In this document: one piece after another, positions 21,210-33,524 of the stretch
Position numbering within the stretch: position 1 is the stretch's first letter
Layout: each line of letters opens with the position of its first letter
NCBI GenBank assembly: GCA_014529385.2
Contig: CM043960.1
Location: 24,836,896 to 24,900,895 of the forward strand
DNA length: 64,000 bases
From: Adiantum capillus-veneris
Lineage: Eukaryota; Streptophyta; Polypodiopsida; Polypodiales; Pteridaceae
Direction: 5' to 3'
The notes under the pieces: generated by a model
Told to the model about the DNA's origin: nothing
What the model saw: only the letters and a program-made list of their open reading frames with translations
Databases searched by the model: none
Translations under genes and position numbers: made by a program

Positions 21210-24200
21210 TTTGCTAGAGAGGGCTACAACAACAACAACAAGGGGAGACTCTCCCAATGAAAAAACAGAATATGTACAATGGCCTAAATCACGAGATGGG
21301 AGGAGGAAAGAGCCACACAGGTGGACGGTAGTGCCATGGACCATGGTGAAAAAGGCCCTAAGGCGCCAGAGTCGCAGGAAAGCCTCTCTGCGCACCTGCA
21401 TGCGGTCGGAGCTGCCTTGGAGTCTCTTGAACTGGCCCCTCAGAGTGTGAATCAGCTCCAACCAAAAATCCCAAATAGTCTTTGCCGGGGGGACAGGGCG
21501 AGCCTCGAAGATGCGAATGCAGCGGGCCCGCCAAATGAACCAAATTGTTAGGCTGCATATGAGCTCCCAACACACCTCTCTCTCGCTGCACCGCTCCTGG
21601 GGGTAAGCTCTATGGCTAGTTGAAGCGTAGGTCGACCCCCCTAGATCACTATCATCTTGTTGGTGGAAGCCAACTCAAACTGGAGTGCAAGGCCCATAAG
21701 TGTGGACCAAGCTGCAGCACCTCAAGTGTACTGCCGGGCTGTGGAAAGAGCCGGCATCAGCCGAAGAACCCGAAGCCAAACCTGCTGTGCCATGGGGCAG
21801 GCCCACAGACAGTGTCACTGACTCTCCAAAGGGTGACCACAAGTTGCACAAGTTGCCAAAAAGCCACTGTGCACTAGCCAACTCCCAACTGCTATAGCTT
21901 TGTGTGCAGCTAGCCACTGGAACAAAGTGACTCGCCTCGGTTGTTTGGAGTCCAACCCCAAAAGCCTGACAAGAATTCAGTTGTAAGACCCTCCTCCTGT
22001 GCCAATGAAGTGCTGCAGCAGGACAAGCCTCTCTCCGTGCTGCTAGTATGTGACGCCCCAATCGAACAGTGTACTGAAAGAAAGGGATCCCAAGGTGGTC
22101 GGCTGAAGAGAAGGGCTCTCTCCAAAACCACTCTTCACGGTCCAACTGCACTCGTGCCAGAGGACAGCTCTCCCAATCCCAAAGCCTCCAGTGGCCTCCC
22201 TCAAGATTTGCTGCGTCAGGATCTATGACACAAGTCCTCCCACAAATGCCCACTACCCGTATCCTTTGAAAACAACACTCTGCAACCTTTGGAGCCTCTA
22301 CTGAGACTCTGTGTAGTCGACCCTGGATCTCGAAGAACATGGAGGATACGGACTCTGAGCAAGCACGAACTGCAACGAGGATCTCCAGTCGCATGAAGGC
22401 CCCCATCCATCTGGGAGCTGCTATCTCTAGAGGAGTGAGCCACTCAGCTGGTCAGGCCTCTGTGATGTCCTGGCACATGCTTTGCACCCCTCTCATGCCT
22501 TGTAGTAGTTGGATGCTCTTTACCTCCTCAGGAAAACCTGTAAACTGAAGCCAGTCGTCTAAAGTGCGTGCTGGACCCACGGCCATGGGACCCCAAGAAA
22601 CATGAGGCCTACTACCAACCAAGTGGCCTTTCTGAGTGCTAACCATGAAGTTCCAAACAAGGGGCTGTCTCAAGCCCTCTTCTGTGCACGTGGGCTGGTG
22701 CTTTACAAGCCACTCCGCAGCTGCTCCCAAGAGCGAAGCAGGTTCGCAGCAAAACGATCCTCCAATCTCCTGCTCAAACCAACTCTGCGCATCTCTATAA
22801 AGATCCACCTGATGGACCAACTCCAAGGGCCTCCTGCATGAGGCACTCGAGTTCTCAGTCGCTGAAGCAACAACTCCTTCTAGGGGTCCTCCCTTGACGG
22901 CAGTCCTCTGAAAACAAACTTCCCAAGAAGGGCTCTGCTCTATTGTACTGGGTCTATAATCCCCAACCCCCCCAAGAACAAGGTAAAGTGATGACCTGCC
23001 AGGCTACTTTGGCCCAGGCTGCCTGAGTGTCCCGCCCGAACCAACGAAAATTCATGATCAGCCTCTCTAATTGGCTGACACAGGAGCTCGAGAAGATTCA
23101 GCAAGATGTTATGTACCACATAGTAGCCAACAACACCTGGTTGGCCACTAAAACTTTGCCTACCAAAGAGAGCCGTGTTGAACTCCAGTGTAGCAACTTC
23201 CTCCTAATGGACAAGAGGAGAGGCGCAGTCTGCTGCTCAGGAGACAGGTCCAGGCTAACTTGACAGCCCAAGTAGCGAACCAGTCCTTGGGGGAATCCAT
23301 CTGAAACCCTCCATCTGAAACCCTCACTTGGTGACGACTCAGGTGTCAGAGCACTGCCAACCCAGAAAGAAACTGTCATCCTCTAGTTGATCAATGCACC
23401 TGACGCCCAACAGAACACCTCAAGAGCCTGCTGACACCTGTGCAAATTGGCCTCTTGGCCCTCCAAGTACAAGGTTGAGTCGTCGGCAAACTTAACATCA
23501 AGAAGCTCATCTGCCCAGATAGGGAGGTCAAGGCCAAGCAGGCCAACTTGTTGAGAAGCCAAGAATGTGCTCCTCGCCTCAGCATCATAGAACAGGAAGA
23601 GGAAGGGGGCAAGAGGCCAACCCTGCTTGACCGAACGCATGACTAAGAAACGCTCCCCTCGGCCCCCTGCCAAGAGCACAGGTGGCTGTGCGTACGCCTG
23701 TACAGAGCTGACACACCTCTGATCCAAGCATTTGTGAAACCCATTCTGCGTAAGGTTCCCTCCAAAAAGTCCCAGTCAACTCTGTCATAGGCCTTCTCAA
23801 AGTCGAGAAGGAGTATCACCAAATCCTTTTCGTGGAGATGCGTACGGGCAGACGCCTCCCAAAAAGTGAAGATGTTGTCAAGGATACCGCGCTCCTTGAC
23901 AAAACCTATCTCAATCCCATGTATAATGCTCTCTAGTAGTGGCTCAATCCTCAAACTCAGAGCCTTTGCTAGAATTTGTAGGATGAGAGGATGGTGATGG
24001 GTCGCTACTGCCGAATCTCATCCAAGGAGCCTTCCTCCTTGGGAATTAGGTATATCAACCCCTCACTGATGCTGTCAGGCATCTCGCCAGTGTGCAAAAA
24101 GTACTAAAATGGGCTGCAAAGATCTAAACCAAGCAAGTCCCAGTACTCCAAGAAAAAGTTGGGGGTCAAACCATCCTCCCCTAGACAATTACCACCGGGG

Positions 24201-25651
24201 AGTGCTCTGAGGGCCTCATGGAGATCCTCTAGCTAGAGAGGAGGCTCGAGTCTCTATCGCATGTCCTCTGTAACAAGGCAAGGCATCTGTGCCGAAACCT
24301 GCTCTCTGCATGTATCCTGGCGCTCTGACTAACGCTCAGCTGACAACAGATCACGATAGAAATTAGTAGCAACAGCACGCATATCCTCAGGCTCTGAAGC
24401 CACTAATCTGTCAAGCCTCCTCAACTGACTAACACTGGTGTGCGCGTAACGGGGCCCAACTGTCTCAAAAAACTCCCCGAAAACTCGTTCACCCACCTGG
24501 ATCCACTGAGATGCCTGTCGATGGAAGACAAACTCATGGTGCTGCTCCTCGATGCTAGTCAGCTCCTGTCTAGCCTGCTGCATCTGCTCCTCCAACCATG
24601 GGTTGTCTAGATGCTGCTCCTACATCCTCTGTAAGGGAGCAACGCTCCGTTGAAGCTGCTTCTCATCCTCCCTGGCTGCAGCCAAACGGGCTGCAGACTC
24701 CTAAAGGAAGAAGCGACTAAGCTCTACCAATCCAGAGGCCACTCTACCAACAGGGGAGTCCTGTGTGTCCAGACTCTCCGACCAAAGTGCCTCCAATCGC
24801 TCTCTAAGCTCTAGCTCCAACAAAATCCACTCGGGGATGCATAGCGTCACCCCCCCCCCCCCCCCCCCCCCCTCCTCTGTCTATCTCTCACTGTGAGAAT
24901 CACTAGAGCATGGTCAGAAAAAGTAGTCCTTGCAAGGATGCAAACAAACCCCCCCATGTCACAAATGTGGTCACTAGCGTAGAAGCAATCTATCCTAGAT
25001 AGATTCACTCCTACTCTGCGATCCGAGCGAGAGAAAGACAAGCTGTCTGGGGGTATCACAAAGCCCGAGTGCTGTCAAACATCAAAAACCCTCATAGTCA
25101 TACATAGCCGCTCCCGAGTTGCCAACTCAGCCCTGTGCACCGTAGCATGGCTACCTCCAATCCTACAAGAGGGGTCCTCCAACATGTTGAAGTCCCCCCC
25201 AACACACCACTGCTCTGCATGCGACAGAGACTCAACAACATGAGACCAAAATTCTGCCCGTGCACTTGCCACATTGGGCGCATATATGTTCACGAAACCC
25301 ATGAGGCAACCCCGAACCTGCATAGTAATCCACTGAGCTCTGCTTGGCACAATAATACCTTTGCCCACAATGGCCTGCTGCAAACAATTCGCAATAGACA
25401 CCTCCAAGTCCAAATGCAGCTGACCAAAACGTCTCATACTGACCACGCAAAATCTGACCACATTGTCTAATGCGGCTCTCACACAAATGATGCTCTTGGA
25501 ATATAAGAATATCAATCTCACCACCCACAAGGCATCGTTGACGCTCCTGGCGCAACTGGCCCCTCCAACACTGAAACTGGGGCCCTCTTAATCCCTGCAC
25601 ATTCCATGAGACGATCCTCATGGAGTCGGTGAGAGAAAATCGATACTGCAA
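21210..25651 (-). pseudogene. LINE-A ORF2: endonuclease, reverse transcriptase, zinc finger (decayed)
   Basis: The endonuclease begins near 25651 and shows, in order, WNVQGLRGP, LIFQEHHL (catalytic Glu), GGDFNMLEDP and, near 24920, FSDHALVIL (the SDH motif), across two frames. The RT core lies at about 24600-23383: VGERVFGEFFETVGPRYAH, DLVILLLDFEKAYDRVDWDF, then the PLAPFLFLFY block and FADDSTLYLEGQ. The tail at 22406-21000 includes GICGRTCVIDPD and WFIWRARCIRIFE. At least ten stops or frame changes are seen. The enzyme would nick target DNA and prime reverse transcription there; this copy cannot. Confidence 0.88.
24850..24872. repeat. Poly(C) tract, 23 bases
   Basis: Uninterrupted C-run on plus inside LINE-A ORF2 (poly(G) in the LINE sense strand), between endonuclease and RT parts. 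It is absent from the sister copies where they can be compared, so it grew here. It makes a poly-Gly run in one frame. Confidence 0.95.
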
Positions 25652-25780
25652 TAGCAGCCAACCTCGCTATCTTTGAGGCCAGTTTGGATGGGGAGTAATC
25701 CCCATCCGAGCGACCTCTAGACAAGCACATTCGGAGTGATTGTCCCACCCAGGCCCAGGCCGAGCGTGCAGCTTATAAGG

Positions 25781-27489
25781 CTACTTCCTATGTCCAAGAA
25801 TCCTCATGTACATTACATAACAAGGAGGGCTCTGAATGTCAGCAAACAAATGCACCACTATGTACCTGCAACCTGTTGCATCCGGCGGCGTCACACTGAA
25901 CTTCGCTAAAGGCCTAAGTGTTTGTACCAGATTTGTCACCCCTAGGTCCCCTATGTGGTGTGAGAAATCAATGACCTGGATTTGAAGCCAATCAAGAACT
26001 GTGTGCAAGGTCCACTCTCTAGGATCCCTACTGCACAACGGAAAGGAGAAACCTACCACTATATCCAAAGCCTCAGTGCCTCGAGCTGCGAGAAATAGGG
26101 CGTGGACTCGAAAGCAAGCCTCCTCCAGGTCGGGAGAAGAATCACCTAGGAATCGTGTGAAGCTGTAGTCGAAGAAGTCCCATCGCCTGCGAATGTCAAA
26201 GCTAGTCAAACCCCGAGGGACTACTGCAAAAGAGAAAGTGTGAACCAGAAGTGGCAGCCTCAAATGCGACTGTCCCTCCCGAGCCACACGGCTCATAGCG
26301 AAAGCACTACCAAGAAACGCCTCACTGCAGACGTGTGTCCAATCCCCTGCGTCTGAGGAGGAATGAGGTTAGGGTCGGGAGATGAGGTTGAGGGCCCCAC
26401 CGGGGAGAGAGGAGTGGGAGGTGGAGGTGGAGGTGGAGGTGGAGATGGAGGAGAGGGAGGAGGCGGGGGAGGCGGAGTGGCACTATCTGAGGGAGGAGGA
26501 GGGGAGGCGGTGGAGGCAGCGGAGCTGACAAGGATGGAGCCTCCTAGGGGGGGTCCTGCTGAAGAGGGTCAAAACGGTTCCCTGTCCATTGTTGTTGGGC
26601 TGTAGGAGGTCAGCCACCAAGGGAAGCAGTGTGCCTAGCTCGTCCCTGTCGGCGGCGGCCAGACACTTACTGCCAACTGTCTGATCGGTGGCCTCTACCG
26701 AGGTACCAGCCTGTGTGTCCTGAGTCTCTAGCTGCAGGGCATGCTCAACCTTGGGAGGCTGCGCATGTGCTGTGGGTCGAGATCTCCTTCGAGAACAAGC
26801 CTTTCCTAAATGGCCCACCTGTCTGCAAATGAAGCACTGATTCCAAAGACCCGAATACTCCACACTCTGTTTGATCCAACCCCCACTCACACGAGGCAGC
26901 AGTATCACCTTCGGGAGGGAGTGTGTGTCTCGAACAAGAACCCGCACAGTAGGTAAACCTGCGGCCTTGGACACAACTGAAGCTACAATGCGCGGAGACT
27001 CCAGAATTGTCCCGAACATGGAACCAATATTGGGGAGAAGAGGGAGGTACTCCCTCCTCAGGCCTGGGAAGCAGACCGAAATAGGCAAGTCGGCCTCCTC
27101 CTCAAGCACATCTGTAGTAGGGTCAAAACCATGATTCCATCGTCGGAAGCTCGAGTTGCTCGGATGCCAAGCGGGCTCATCGAAATCACCTTGGCCGTCA
27201 TCTCCGGCAACTCGAACTCTATCTTGTAGTACCCTCTCCCGAGGATCTAGACATTGGTGATCTTGCCCACATCAGAGAGCAGCAGGGCCTGTAGTAAATC
27301 CCGAACCTCGTCTTGACTGGGCCGAGTGCCAATGATCTTGCAGATAACCGAAGTGGCCTGCAAGCGTTCCACTTCAGCCATCACGCTCGCTTGCCCTTCT
27401 AGCAAAAGAGCAAGTGAAAGGGTCTGCTCCGTGGTGTCGGGCGAGGGGGATTCTATAGAGTCCCTTTGAGGCGGAGCAGAAGCCGCCAT
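25781..27489 (-). pseudogene. LINE-A ORF1: nucleic-acid-binding protein with CCHC knuckle
   Basis: The frame starts with MAASAPPQRDSIESPSPD at 27489. A stop near 27250 is followed by a continuation (ILGRGYYKIEFELPEMTAKV), then a second frame at 27109-26483. The layout is like the DUF4283-plus-zinc-knuckle ORF1 of plant LINEs. The knuckle is CFICRQVGHLGKAC near 26790-26830, a perfect C-x2-C-x4-H-x4-C. A Pro/His/Leu-rich stretch follows, and a last frame 26296-25781 (171 codons, MSRVAREGQSHL...) is a plausible C-terminal domain just upstream of ORF2. ORF1 would coat the LINE RNA. At least three breaks. Confidence 0.75.
26405..26525. repeat. GGTGGA/GGA minisatellite inside ORF1
   Basis: GGTGGA repeats at 26418-26445 grade into GGAGGCGG words to about 26520. 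In the ORF1 sense this is a Pro/His/Leu-rich low-complexity linker between the zinc knuckle and the C-terminal part. The plus-strand Gly-rich frame is a shadow. Confidence 0.8.
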
Positions 27490-28773
27490 TCTGTGTCTGC
27501 TGCTGAATCGAGGAGGGCGTCGAGGGGCCTACAAGGAAGATGAATTAACAGCCTATCTGCAAGCTGAGAAGCGTGACACGAGGGGGGGAGATGGGGCGGG
27601 GAGAATGGGACGCGAGAAGAGGAACACACAATGCCGAGTCAAACGAGCCGACAGGGCACCACGGGTGGGAGGACGGGGGCGCAAGAGGCGGCAGAGAGGG
27701 CTACGCGCAAGGCGGTCAGCAACAGCACGCAAGGGTGGGGTGGGGGGACTGGCAGCGCAAGGAGGGGAGGGGGGACTGGCGGGCAGGTGTAGGCAGCGAT
27801 GGCGGGCTTGCTTTAATACTTTCACAAAATGCTCATACAATGATGCTAAATGATGAGATATTGAGATGCTAATGGGTACTTCATGCAGATGCTTAGTACT
27901 GCTGAGATACTAAAGGGTATTGCGGTAGATGTTGGGGGGTATTGATGTGGATGCCTAGTACTTGAGAGGCTAAGTGCTAGGTACTGCAGGTACTTTGGTG
28001 CTTGGAACTGCAGGTACTTTGGTGCTTGGTATTGCGGGTACTTTGGGTATTGAAGGTACTTGGGTGCTAAGGACACGGAGGTCCTGATGATGCCTACATT
28101 GAGCTAGGCGGGAGCCAAGCCAGAACGCAAGGTGTGAAGATGAAGGGGTACTGCGACGACGACGATACTTGGGAGAGATGTTATACTGCGAGGCTATGGC
28201 TGAATGCTGAAAACGCTAGGGAATGATTGCTCTAATCTGCAATAAACTGGTGATGAAGGGGCTGAAATCTGCATGCTGAAAACGCTGAACTGCTGGCTGA
28301 ATTCTGAGATGCTTCATGCTGAAAAACGCTGGTGCTAAAGGGCTGAAATCGCTTGTCTGAGAAGGCAGGAAACGCTGATGAGAAGGGCTCGAAAACACCG
28401 GGTACTTAGTCCTGCGGGTACTTCGGGTACTAGTACTGCTTCCTGCCTCTTCTGCCTTCTCAAGCGCTGGCCATGGTTGCATATATAGCCTTCACAAACT
28501 GGGTCGAGCAGCCATCTCCAAAATTCCCAGATTCATTAAAAATGCCAAAGTCACTTATTATTAAGTGAGCACATACGAGGCGGTTCACACACTTGAATGC
28601 CCATATGCCGACTAACTGTATTGTGCACGAGAGGGTATGCAACTATGACCGGCCTGGACATGCACGTCCTGCTAGAGGCTCACAAGGGTGCCAGACTAGG
28701 TCCTAAGCTAAGACTGACGCTAGACTGTAGCAGAAGCTTGTCCACGTGGCACAAGTGCAGTGCGCACGTGACA

Positions 28774-29427
28774 TGCTCCCCTGTTAAAGGTGAGGCACAA
28801 CTACCACACTTCTATCTTTGAATGCTTTGTACTTCTAATGCTCAATGCTTATGATTCTTGTGGATGCATGTACTACGGAGCAAGGTATTGTTGCGATGTA
28901 AACACCGACCATACGAGTTACTAGGTAGCCTTACTACTATCGCAGAATACCAACCTTGAGGCTCACTCATCCTTGCGAGCAAGTACGACCACTTGAATAG
29001 TCGTGTCGCATTGTGGGTGAAGATGAAAGGTAAGGGTAGGGTACTCGGAGGTATTTCCAATGGTTTCTTGTTGACGGAAGTGGATGCACGCTACATGCGA
29101 ATACAAATGCAGAAGAGGGTTAGGGATCCTGTTTTCAACTCCTTCAATATCCGCATAAGAAGCAAGTAGACCTTGGTACTCAAGATCTGGATTTTCGTGT
29201 ATCCGATGTCGATCTTCGTTCAAAGACATAACAATGCAGACGGGAGCACGCCTGATGCGTGATGGACTAAGGGTGGGAGTGGCTAAATAAGTTCGGGATC
29301 AGGACACAAAGATTCTTTGAGGGAAAAAACTAAGAGAGGTTCTCTTGGGTTCTTGGTTCTGCTTTGGTTTTCGTGGTTCTTCCCTTGAGTTGGCGAAGCC
29401 GAAGCACGCACAAAACTCTGATACCAA
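28774..29427 (-). other. Interior of the small LTR element, with PPT and PBS
   Basis: The 654-base interior lies between the two LTRs. The primer-binding site (complement at 29415-29427) matches the 3' end of initiator Met-tRNA, as in most plant Copia and many Gypsy elements. The purine tract is at 28774-28782. One minus frame of 88 codons (29229-28963, MSLNEDRHRIHENPD...) has no recognised domain and could be chance. No gag, protease, RT or integrase. Confidence 0.78.
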
Positions 29428-31194
29428 TGTCAGGTGCAACGTAAGTGTTTAGGATTTTGCTCGGATCTAGTACTCCGCACAAACACAAGCTTACTTTACT
29501 TCACTTGAAAAAGAGAACTGAACTGAACACAAAGAAGGACAGAGAGTGAGAGAAAAGAGACGACACCGCATGTCGGGTGCCAACCACCCTGAAGGGCCTT
29601 CTTGCTCTCTTGCCATAGCAAGTACTTGCTTTATTACTTGCACAAAATGCTCATACATTGATGTTAAATGATGAGATGTTGAGATGCTAATGGGTACTTG
29701 GTGCAGATGCTTGGTACTGTTGAGATACTAAAGGGTATTGTAGTAGATGCTGAGGGGTACTATTGTGGATGCTTGGAACTTGAGGTACTTCATTTGAAAA
29801 AGAGAACTAAACTTGACACTATGAAGGAGAGAGAGACGCAGAGAGTGAGAGAAAAGCAGTGTAACAGGGAACGGGCGGAACGCAGCCCAAACGTTCAAAA
29901 CGGCGTCGAAAGAGTCCCGTTCCCGAAATGGAGTCGGGAACAGAACATCGTTCCGAAACAGGGTGTAACGGGAACGGTGTTCCGAAACAGGGGGGAACAC
30001 GGCGGAACGTGAGGCGGAATGGTGGAACGGGCAAAAGTAGGCATTTGGGGGCAGATTTGGGGCTGTTTGGTGGACATATTTGGGGCAGTTTGAGGGTAGG
30101 TTTGGGGACAGATTTGGGGTATTTTAGGAGTTGATTTGGGACTAAGTTGAATAGAGGTAACTCAAGCCTTACTTTAGTCCACCGTTCCGGGCCCCCTTCC
30201 TCCTTCCCGTTTTGGACCCTCCCGTTCCCGTTCCGGGTAACTATGGAGAAAATAGACAATACCACATGTCGGGTCCCAACCACCCTCAACGGCCCTCTTG
30301 CTCTATTGCTAGAGCAAGTACTTGCTTTATTACTTGCACAAAATGCTGATACAATGATGCTAAATGATGAGATATTGAGATGCTAATGGGTACTTGACGC
30401 AGATGCTTGGTACTGTTGAGATACTAAAGAGTAGTGCGGTAGATGCTGAGGGGTACTACTATGGATGCTTGGAACTTGAGAGGCTAAGTGTTGGGTACCG
30501 TGGGTACTGAAGGTACTTGGGTGCTAAGGACACGGAGGTCCTAATGATCCCTACGCTGAGCTAGGCAGGAGCCAAGCAAGAACGCAAGGGGTGCTAGATG
30601 TTGGGGTACAGCGACAATGACGACGACGATGACAACGATACTTGGGAGAGATGTTGTACTGCGAAGCTATGGCTGAATGCTAAAAACGCTAGGAATGATG
30701 GCTCTGACCTGCAACTAACTGGCGATGAAGGGGCTGAAATCTGCATGCTGAAAATGCTGAAATGCTGGCTGAATTCTGAGATGCTCCATGCTGTAAAATG
30801 CTGGTGCTCAAGGGCTGAAATTGCTGGTATGAGGAGGGTGGAAACGCTCATGAGAAGGGCTGGAAAATGCTCGGTACTTGGTCATGTGGGTACCTTGGGT
30901 ACTGGTACTGCTTCTTGCCTCTTCTGCCTGCTCAAGCGCTGGCCATGGCTGCATATATAGCCTTCACAAACTAGGTCGAGCAGCCATCTCCAAACTTTCA
31001 CGATTCATTAAAAATGCCAGTCACTTATTATTAAGTGAGCACATAAGAGGCGGTTCACACACTTGAATGCCTATATGCCGACTGACTGCACTGTGCAAGA
31101 GAGGGTATGCAACTATGACCGGCCTAGACATGCACGTCCTCTTAGAGGCTCACAAGGGTGCCAGGCTAGGTCCTAAGCTAAGACTGACGTTAGA
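29428..31194 (-). repeat. LTR-2 (upstream LTR), rearranged and truncated
   Basis: It matches LTR-1 from its TG start. It contains a 289-base internal tandem duplication (29497-29785 repeated from 29786) and a 389-base MITE. Removing both leaves about 1,080 bases; the last 48 bases present in LTR-1 (28726-28773) are missing because LINE-B starts at 31195. As the 5' LTR on minus it would hold the element's promoter, but no TATA box was confidently placed. Confidence 0.82.
29857..30245. mobile_element. hAT-like MITE, 389 bp, with 8-bp target duplication
   Basis: Ends CAGTGTAACAGGGAACGGG... and ...CCCGTTCCGGGTAACTATG are imperfect inverted repeats (about 14 of 19). It is flanked by GAGAAAAG (29849-29856) and GAGAAAAT (30246-30253), an 8-bp duplication as hAT transposases make. 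The other LTR copies lack it and read GAGAAAAG straight into the GACGACACC... block, which fixes the boundaries. The interior is G-rich with repeated TTTGGGG words on plus and encodes nothing recognisable. Confidence 0.82.
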
Positions 31195-33310
31195 ACAGAG
31201 ATCGTGAGGCGAGACATTGAAAGATTACACACAGGGAGGGCACAAGATCATGATGGTATAGTTGTCGATAATTTCATACATGCTAGGGATCATATTGATG
31301 GTTTGTTGGCCTTCATGTTCAACGAGGCCATGTGTGAGGGGTTTCCTGAGACTCGGAGTGCATCTATGATTGTACCACTACTCAAGTATGAAGATCCAAC
31401 CCTGCCAACGAACTATCGCATTATCATGATTGGCCACTCATTGGCCAAGCTATATGCATCTATACTTGAGCGTGAGTTGAGCGGATGGGCAGAGAGAGAG
31501 GGTGTATGAGCTTCAAGGCAGGCATGATTCAGGAGGAGATTCTCTACACTTCATTATCACACTTAAAGCGATCGTTGAGGAGGGCAGAGCACATAGGAGA
31601 AGGATTTATTGTAGCTTTGTGGATTTCTGCAAAGCCTTTGACACAGTCCCAAGAGCCAAGTTAATACAGCAACTACATGACTTAGGAGTCCCACAGAAGT
31701 TTGTATGGGGTATCATGGCACTGTATGAGACAGTTATATGGAGAGTACGGATAGCAAAGGGCCTTTCAAACCCTGTTAACTCTACTATTTGTGGGAAGCA
31801 GGGATGCCCACCTTCTCCGACTTTGTTTGGATTGTATATTGATGAGATTGTTAACTATATTGAGATTGCAAGGGATAGAGGAGCACAGCTATCAAGGACA
31901 CGGATACCACTATTGCTTTATCCCGATGATATTGTGCTTATTTCAGAGTCTCCAGTGGGTATGCAGAGACATCTAGATGCGTTAAATGCTTATGCACATA
32001 ACAATGGGCTCTCCATCAACCTTGGCAAAACCAAGGTGATGGTATTCAATACTACAATGTAGTGGGTCAGGAGATAAGCACCTATTTTTACATATGGACA
32101 GGAGATAGTGGAGTATGTAAACTCTTAAACATATCTTGGTGTTGTATTTAGTGGACCTACTTTCTCTGTGAGAGGTGCTGTAGAGGCAAGATTGACGAGG
32201 CGATATGCAACACAGGTGCCGTTTCAAGAGCCACATACTAAGCTGTGGCTATTTGACACACTGGTCACTTCCACCATGCTATGTGGAGTGCAAATATGTA
32301 GTAGATCAGGGCGCACATATGATGGATGGAGATCCATGGAGAGACCACTTGTATCCATGCTGATCCGGGTGAAAGCCTCACTACCACATGAGATTATCAG
32401 AGCTGAGATGAGCACACCACCAATTGTAGTGGAGGCTCTTGCTAGATTAGTGTCTTTCATTCATAGCACATGGGGAACATATATGCACCACTAGCACTTG
32501 GGTATAACCCTGGAGGAGAGATTATGCTTGGTTCGCCAGAGAGAGCCAGAGACAGAGGAGCACTATATCTTCCAATGCACAACATACTATGAGATCTGTG
32601 GGCGTTTTCATTGCTTATTCTCAGAGGGCTTTGGCCCCTTATCTTGCATCATGGATTACTATGATTAGAGATGCCTAGGTCTCTTCTTGATGGAGATCCC
32701 TAGACTCAGAGAGACTACCCTTCGGAGAAAAGGACCTACACATAGAGGATCCATACAGAGCCAGATTACTACTTTTTACAGAGGGACTACCGGGATGGCC
32801 CACCACACGTTACCTAGTCACACCCTCATCAGGGCATTCTTCTTGATCGAGCCATCAAGCTTGGCTGCTCATGATGCCCGAGGATGCGAGGATCTTTACA
32901 CCGTAGATGAGGTCTAAATCAGAGGCTACGGAGCATCATTGAGCGACATCCACCACCTCCCCCCCCCCTTGAGAGCTGGCCATGGAGGACATTGAGGCCA
33001 TACTGCAGAGACCCATGAGAGAGCTCATAAGATGATCACCATTGTCTACTTCCCCCATTGTGCACCTCATTAGCCCTCATGTGATTGTACCCCCTCCCCA
33101 TATGTTTTGAGCTGATGTATTATGTGATGAGGACATTGATGATGATGAGGATGCAAGTTAGGCTTGCATACCTACCCACTCTAGGTACCCTGATTTATTT
33201 TTATCTTTATGCTTCCTTGACACTTTACGAGAGTCACACATGATTGTAATCTTTTGGTCTCATAGGTCATTTTCGCCTTTTAAAGACGTTAATATAACAT
33301 TTCGTTTCAT

Positions 33311-33369
<59 letters not shown>
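31195..33369 (+). mobile_element. LINE-B copy (b), 5'-truncated
   Basis: It starts within the RT region, directly in LTR-2, and ends at AAGACGTTAATATAACATTTC followed by a (CT)n tail at 33315-33369. The 3' consensus GGTCTCATAGGTCATTTT is at 33257-33274. ORF2 pieces match LINE-B (a). The tail type (CT) differs from copy (a) (CTTT). Confidence 0.85.
31204..32917 (+). pseudogene. LINE-B ORF2 remnant: RT and zinc finger
   Basis: 31204-31509 carries TGRAQDHDGIVVDNF and NYRIIMIGHSLAKLY. The frame 31502-32062 has CSFVDFCKAFDTVPRAKL, KQGCPPSPTLFGLYIDE, YPDD where YADD is expected (near 31920) and GLSINLGKTKVMVF. The Ala-to-Pro change in the catalytic box would inactivate it even without the stops. 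32168-32494 continues the C-terminal part; the zinc-finger region (LCLVRQREPETEEHYIFQC) lies near 32521-32580, with its first Cys positions eroded. Confidence 0.8.
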
Positions 33370-33371
<2 letters not shown>

Positions 33372-33524
33372 GCAGATAGATTTCTACTTCCCTCCCAAAT
33401 TGTCTACACATTGTATAGCTCAGTTCACACGATTCACGCCTTTCGCCTTTCACACCTATCCGCTTAGTTTAGGAATCCGCAGTATTTATATCTTGTTATC
33501 CCTAGTTTAATTTATTTTGTTAAT

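Larger units (their letters stand above)
21154..27806 (-). mobile_element. LINE-A copy (iv), full length, 6.65 kb, with target duplication
   Basis: It is flanked by CTTGCTTTAAATACT at 21139-21153 and CTTGCTTTAATACT at 27807-27820. The unoccupied LTR-2 sequence at about 29633 and 30321 has CTTGCTTTATTACT once, proving the boundary. The poly(A) end is the T-run after 21153. The 5' end (27806 on minus) starts in a C-rich leader of about 300 bases before ORF1. The layout on minus is leader, ORF1 with zinc knuckle, ORF2 with endonuclease, RT and zinc finger, then 3' UTR. Many frameshifts and stops make it inactive, but it is the reference copy for the family here. Confidence 0.92.
20931..28773 (-). 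repeat. LTR-1 (downstream LTR), split by a LINE
   Basis: It consists of 20931-21153 and 27821-28773, about 1,176 bases in all once the LINE-A at 21154-27806 and its duplicated target (27807-27820) are removed. It pairs with LTR-2 over its length. On minus it starts TGTCACGTGCG and ends ...GCACCTGACA, the TG...CA ends expected of an LTR. Confidence 0.85.
20931..31194 (-). mobile_element. Small non-autonomous LTR retrotransposon with nested insertions
   Basis: Two long repeats begin (on plus) with TGTCAGGTGCA at 20931 and 29428. LTR-1 ends in ...GTGACA at 28773. Next to LTR-2 lies ACTCTGATACCAA (29415-29427), the complement of a Met-tRNA primer-binding site (TTGGTATCAGAG...). Next to LTR-1 on the inside lies the complement of a purine tract AGGGGAGCA (28774-28782). 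The element is therefore transcribed on minus, with LTR-2 upstream. The interior is only about 0.65 kb, far too short for gag-pol, so it is TRIM/LARD-like and would need proteins from another element. LTRs are about 1.18 kb. LTR-2 is cut at 31194 by LINE-B. Confidence 0.82.

Noticed and set aside
27573-27872. Gly/Arg-rich plus frames
   Set aside because: They lie antisense to the C-rich 5' leader of full-length LINE-A.
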